A stretch of 64,000 bases of DNA from Bacteroidota bacterium (GTDB lineage Bacteria; Bacteroidota; Bacteroidia; Bacteroidales; Paludibacteraceae), in NCBI GenBank assembly GCA_023459355.1, contig JAEWUM010000013.1, forward strand, positions 87,033-151,032, in the 5' to 3' direction. A model generated the notes under the pieces. That model saw nothing but the letters and a program-made list of their open reading frames with translations. It was not told where the DNA came from and made no database searches. Made by a program: the position numbers and the translations under genes. Of the stretch, positions 60,198 to 64,000 are shown in pieces (position 1 is the stretch's first letter; every line of letters starts with the position of its first letter).

Positions 60198-61406
60198 TTA
60201 TTTTGCTTCTTTCTTATCCGGCAAAATCAAATTCAAAATCACTCCTACTACCGATGCCAGACCGATGCCACTCAACGAGAAGTTTCCGTACGAAATGATG
60301 GCGCCACCGATGCCGATAGTCAGCACAATCGAAACAATCACCTGGTTACGGGTAGAGGAAAGATTGATGTGATTATCGACTAAAGTTTTAATCCCTACAG
60401 AAGCAATGGTACCAAATAAAAGCAGCATGATGCCGCCCAAAACGGCTTGTGGGATGGTTTTGAGAAACCAGGATATTTTACCAATCATCGAAAATACGAT
60501 GGCAGTCACGGCAGCAATCCGCAATACCAGTGGATTGGTTACTTTAGTCAGCGAAATAGCACCGGTTACCTCCGAGTAGGTTGTGTTGGGGACACTGCCC
60601 AGGGCGCCTGCTACGGCTGTCGCGATACCATCGCCAAGCAAGGTGCGGTGCAGTCCGGGTTTCTTCACAAAGTCTTTTTCAGCCACATTGCTGATGGCGT
60701 ACATATCGCCTATATGTTCAATGATGGGAGCGATGGCCACCGGGATTAAAAACAGGATAGCCTGCCAGTTCAGTTCCGGTTTGGCAAACTGAGGTAGTGC
60801 GAACCAGCTTGCTTCAGCAAACTGGGAGAAATCGACCCGTCCCAGTAGAATTGCTACAACATAGCCCACGATGATGCCAATGAAGATTGGAATCAGTTTC
60901 AGTAGGCCTTTGGCGAAAATAACCGTGAATACAGCCGCGAGCAAACTGATAATGGCAAGTAACCAGTCGGTTTTAGCCATATTAACTGCGGCAGGAGCCA
61001 GCGATAAACCGATGATCATGATAACCGGACCAATCACCACCTTCGGGAAAAGTTTCTCGATGAATTTCAGTCCGTAAGCCTTTACCAGTCCCGACATGAC
61101 AGCATAGACCAACCCCACGGCGATGATACCCCCGAAAGTGCCCGGTAAACCATATAATTCAGTCGATTTGATGATGGGAGCGATAAATGCAAAACTGCTC
61201 CCGAGGAAAATGGGAACCTGACCGCCTGTCATAAGATGATAGATTAAAGTACCTATACCCGCGGTAAAAAGTGCTACAGCCGGGTCGATTCCAACTAACA
61301 ACGGCACCAGAACCGTGGCGCCGAATGCTACAAATAAAAACTGAATACCGATGATGGTGTTTCTCAAATTCAAATCGGGATTGATTTTAAAGGGTTTTTT
61401 GCTCAT
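60198..61406 (-). CDS. uraA: Uracil permease (NCS2 family)
   Basis: An inner-membrane nucleobase:proton symporter of 402 residues with about 14 membrane segments. Typical parts: FGATVLVPLLVGIDPAVALFTAGIGTLIYHLMTGGQVPIFLGSSFAFI, PIAIAPIIEHIGDMYAISNVAEKDF (the motif with the catalytic Glu and QxHxGD-like EHIGD), and GGIMLLLFGTIASVGIKTLV. The EHIGD form points to UraA rather than xanthine carriers. A -7 box lies at 61483-61490. Confidence 0.92.
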   Translation of the reverse strand: MSKKPFKINPDLNLRNTIIGIQFLFVAFGATVLVPLLVGIDPAVALFTAGIGTLIYHLMTGGQVPIFLGSSFAFIAPIIKSTELYGLPGTFGGIIAVGLVYAVMSGLVKAYGLKFIEKLFPKVVIGPVIMIIGLSLAPAAVNMAKTDWLLAIISLLAAVFTVIFAKGLLKLIPIFIGIIVGYVVAILLGRVDFSQFAEASWFALPQFAKPELNWQAILFLIPVAIAPIIEHIGDMYAISNVAEKDFVKKPGLHRTLLGDGIATAVAGALGSVPNTTYSEVTGAISLTKVTNPLVLRIAAVTAIVFSMIGKISWFLKTIPQAVLGGIMLLLFGTIASVGIKTLVDNHINLSSTRNQVIVSIVLTIGIGGAIISYGNFSLSGIGLASVVGVILNLILPDKKEAK

Positions 61407-61482
61407 GTGTTTGTAATGTTGAAAATTTGTGATTAATTAAACGCTGTTTTTCAGGTATTTTAATGAATACGCTGAGCAAATG

Positions 61483-61521
61483 CAAATATATGCAATAAAA
61501 TTGAAAATATTAATATCTTTG
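61483..61521. promoter_or_regulatory. Divergent promoters of uraA and the GH97 gene
   Basis: CAAATATA (61483-61490) is TATATTTG on the - strand, facing uraA; TATCTTTG (61514-61521) faces the GH97 gene. Both fit TAnnTTTG. The GH97 leader that follows (about 160 nt) contains a REP-like word (61528-61562). Confidence 0.55.
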
Positions 61522-61681
61522 CAGTTGATTCCTCACTTCACTTTGTTCGTTCGGAATGACAGTTTTACGTGAGTGTGCAACAACGCCGCATAATTTGATT
61601 TTACAAACATCATCCTTAAGCGGCGGCGGTTCAGGGAGTCCGTCGCCCGGCAATAATAATTCTAAAAATCACAAAATCATC

Positions 61682-63688
61682 ATGAAAAACATACAAAATC
61701 TTCTCTTTTATTGTTTGATAAGCTTTTCAGTATTCAATATTTCAGCTCAAAACAAAGCTTACGTGCTCCATTCTCCCGATCAGCGGTTGAAACTCGAAAT
61801 CAACCAGGCGGATAAACTTTCCTTTACCGTTTCTGATGATAAAGGTTTGGTTGTTACCGCTTCAGAAATTTCGCTTCAGCTGGCCGACGGAAGTGCACTG
61901 GCTACTGGTGACAAAATCAGAAAGGTGACCCGGAGTGAAGTGAATCAATCTGTACCGTCTCCTTTCTATAAAAAAGCATCGATACAAGAAGATTACCGGC
62001 AGTTGAGACTGGCATACAAAGATTACGCGGTGGTTTTCAGAGCTTATAACGATGGTGTGGCATACCGTTTCGAGACATCAAAAAAGAATGATTTTATCGT
62101 TGAAGATGAAATTGCTGATTTTCAGTTTGAAAAGGATGTGCCTTTGTTTGCTGCCTATATACGACCCAGAGAAAAAGGGAAGAGCATACAATTTGAAAAA
62201 CAGTTCTTCAACTCATTTGAGAATATTTACACCCATGCGTCCTTGTCGACTTTCAGCCCCGATTCCCTGTTGTTACTTCCATTGATGGCAGATGCCGGTC
62301 AGGGTCGTAAAGTACTTTTCACGGAAGTCAATCTCGAAAGCTACCCGGGGATGTATATGAATCACAGAAAAGACGCTTTGCAATTGTCGGGAGTTTTTGC
62401 TCCATATCCGAAAAAGGAAGTTCAGGGAGCGCATAACATGCTTCAGATGTTGGTAGAAGAGCGTGAGAATTATATCGCGAAGGTTAGTGGCCAGAAGATA
62501 TTTCCGTGGCGGGTATTGGGTGTTTTTGACAATGATGCTGAGATCCTGAATAGTGACCTCGTTTATCAGTTGGCCGACGAGTCACGGGTTAAAGATATCA
62601 GTTGGATTAAGCCCGGCAAGGTAGCGTGGGATTGGTGGAACACCTGGAATATCAGTGGAGTGGATTTTGTTTCCGGAGTCAATACAGAGACCTATCAATA
62701 TTATATCGACTTTGCCGCCAGTCAGGGCATCGAATACGTCATACTCGACGAAGGCTGGGCGGTGAATTTACAGGCCGATTTGATGCAGGTAGTCCCGGAG
62801 ATTGATATGAAAGCCATCATCAAACATGCCGAAGATAAGGGAGTCGGCATCATCCTTTGGGCAGGATATTATGCCTTTGCGCGGGACATGGAAAATATTT
62901 GCCGGCATTATCGCGACATGGGTGTCAAAGGCTTCAAAATCGATTTTATGGATCGCGACGACCAGCTGATGACCGATTTTATATACAAGGCATCAGAGGT
63001 CTGCGCCCGTTACCACATGCTGGTCGATTTCCACGGTATGTATAAACCCACCGGTTTACAGCGCACCTACCCGAATGTGTTGAATTTTGAAGGCGTATTT
63101 GGATTGGAGCAAATGAAATGGTCGAATCAGGACATGGTGTTGTACGATGTCACTTTTCCCTTTATCAGGATGTTTGCCGGTCCGGTCGACTACACCCAGG
63201 GTGCCATGCGTAACGCCATCAAATCCAACTTCAAACCCATCTATACCGAGCCGATGAGTCAGGGCACCCGTTGCCGGCAGTTAGCCCAGTATGTGGTATA
63301 CGAATCGCCGCTGAACATGCTGTGCGACAACCCGACCAATTATCTGAAGGAACCCCTTTGCACCCGCTTCATCGCGCAAATCCCCACGGTATGGGACGAA
63401 ACGGTAACGCTTTCAGGCGAAGTGTCCAAATACATCACCATAGCCCGGCGAAAAGGCGATGTGTGGTATGCCGGCGGCCTCACCGACTGGCAGGCACGCG
63501 ACCTGGAAATCGACTTCAGCTTCCTGCCCGCCGGTACCTACGAACTTGAAATTTTCCGCGATGGCATCAATGCCGACAAAGTCGCGATGGATTTCAAACA
63601 CGAGAAACGCAACATACAATCCGGCGAAAAGCTGAAAGTACATTTGGCTCCGGGAGGAGGGTTCGCGGTGAGGATTGTGAGGGTGTAA
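61682..63688 (+). CDS. Glycoside hydrolase family 97
   Basis: A periplasmic or surface alpha-glycosidase of 668 residues from the ATG at 61682 (signal peptide MKNIQNLLFYCLISFSVFNISAQ); the longer frame to 61556 has no coding character. An N-terminal beta domain (YVLHSPDQRLKLEINQADKLSFTV) precedes a TIM barrel (PGKVAWDWWNTWNISGVDF; GIEYVILDEGWAVN; GVKGFKIDFMDRDDQLM; NVLNFEGVFGLEQMKW) and a C-terminal domain. The Asp in KIDFMDRDDQ points to the retaining (alpha-galactosidase-like) subgroup rather than the inverting SusB type; that is inference. Confidence 0.9.
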   Translation: MKNIQNLLFYCLISFSVFNISAQNKAYVLHSPDQRLKLEINQADKLSFTVSDDKGLVVTASEISLQLADGSALATGDKIRKVTRSEVNQSVPSPFYKKASIQEDYRQLRLAYKDYAVVFRAYNDGVAYRFETSKKNDFIVEDEIADFQFEKDVPLFAAYIRPREKGKSIQFEKQFFNSFENIYTHASLSTFSPDSLLLLPLMADAGQGRKVLFTEVNLESYPGMYMNHRKDALQLSGVFAPYPKKEVQGAHNMLQMLVEERENYIAKVSGQKIFPWRVLGVFDNDAEILNSDLVYQLADESRVKDISWIKPGKVAWDWWNTWNISGVDFVSGVNTETYQYYIDFAASQGIEYVILDEGWAVNLQADLMQVVPEIDMKAIIKHAEDKGVGIILWAGYYAFARDMENICRHYRDMGVKGFKIDFMDRDDQLMTDFIYKASEVCARYHMLVDFHGMYKPTGLQRTYPNVLNFEGVFGLEQMKWSNQDMVLYDVTFPFIRMFAGPVDYTQGAMRNAIKSNFKPIYTEPMSQGTRCRQLAQYVVYESPLNMLCDNPTNYLKEPLCTRFIAQIPTVWDETVTLSGEVSKYITIARRKGDVWYAGGLTDWQARDLEIDFSFLPAGTYELEIFRDGINADKVAMDFKHEKRNIQSGEKLKVHLAPGGGFAVRIVRV

Positions 63689-63759
63689 ATATTTTGACAG
63701 AATAATTGTGTGGTATCAAAAGTGATACTGTATTTGTGGCATAATTATGAAGTATATTT

Positions 63760-63879
63760 ATGCCTGAGGTGTTTAGAGAACTTGGATTTCGCTTTTACTT
63801 TTATTCTGATGATCATTTGCAAATTCATATACATGTGAGTTATGGCGATGGTGAAGCGAAATTTAATAAAATAATGTGA
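63760..63879 (+). pseudogene. Truncated DUF4160 protein
   Basis: A 39-codon frame MPEVFRELGFRFYFYSDDHL then QIHIHVSYGDGEAKFNKIM. It matches the start of the DUF4160 family, whose members run to roughly 75-90 residues and usually precede a DUF2442 gene. Here the frame stops just after the AKF motif and no partner gene follows in the window, so it is probably a remnant. Confidence 0.65.
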
Positions 63880-63899
63880 ATCAGGAGTTGAAAATATGA

Positions 63900-63937
63900 G
63901 ATCCTTCATTTCGCTTCGCTCCATTCAGGATGACAGG
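63900..63937. repeat. REP-like palindromic fragment at the right end
   Basis: gatccttcatttcgcttcg then ctccattcaggatgacagg: a member of the dispersed gcgaagc/gatgacag family, close in wording to those at 24-47 and 61528-61562. The remaining bases to 64000 show no gene. Confidence 0.5.
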
Positions 63938-64000
63938 TATTCATTGTTATGATAACCCGTCGGCGATTGACAGCATATTCATTGTGTTAATTTTAGCGAC

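Overview
The window looks like a chromosomal segment of a Bacteroidota species of the order Bacteroidales. The pointers are: many promoters of the Bacteroidota type (TAnnTTTG -7 box, no clear Shine-Dalgarno), three DUF4249 lipoprotein/TonB-dependent receptor pairs, the ftsY-rimO-HU-HU/LysM gene order, a type III glutamine synthetase, the LL-diaminopimelate aminotransferase route to lysine, GH97, and a RiPP cluster with GG-leader precursors next to a radical SAM maturase. Genus cannot be fixed from the sequence alone. No rRNA, tRNA or CRISPR array was recognised.

Layout. 0-6.2 kb: housekeeping genes on the + strand (ftsY, rimO, HU, a membrane-anchored HU-LysM fusion, prfA, pyrF). 6.2-17.8 kb: an AT-rich block on the - strand with three DUF4249 lipoprotein + TonB-dependent receptor modules, a small outer-membrane barrel and a lipoprotein, facing a sensor kinase/response regulator pair (18.6-20.7 kb). 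20.7-23.1 kb: a GT4 glycosyltransferase and a ModF-like ABC protein. 23.1-26.4 kb: a repeat-rich zone in which three copies of a 120-160 bp element bracket a Fic gene and a DinD-like pseudogene, with REP-like palindromes throughout.

26.4-33.1 kb: a DpnII-type (GATC) restriction-modification locus. dpnM and the DpnII endonuclease head a tightly coupled operon that continues into four extra genes: a membrane protein, a DGQHR (DndB-like) protein, an 87-residue twin-repeat protein and a PD-(D/E)XK-like protein. The second methylase (DpnA type) sits on the far side of these, with an XRE controller. A decayed DUF1016/YhcG nuclease fragment lies just upstream. 33.5-36.5 kb: an HU/Ig-like protein, a strictly periodic array of four palindromes, and an AbiE toxin-antitoxin pair enclosed by 88-bp direct repeats that copy the 3' end of asnB. 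The toxin gene carries an amber codon at position 3.

36.5-51.7 kb: nitrogen assimilation and lysine/cell-wall genes on the - strand (asnB, gltD, gltB, glnN, amtB, glnK, a TorF-like porin, dapL, dapF). 51.9-58.8 kb: a RiPP cluster (C39 peptidase/ABC exporter, radical SAM-SPASM maturase, two GG-leader precursors with identical cysteine spacing, an outer-membrane barrel receptor, a divergent XRE regulator). One precursor (58 aa) is short enough to be missed by ORF calling. 58.8-64 kb: a dicarboxylate symporter, a uracil permease, a GH97 glycosidase and a DUF4160 fragment.

The two best candidates for undescribed biology are the twin-precursor radical SAM cluster and the four genes nested in the DpnII locus.
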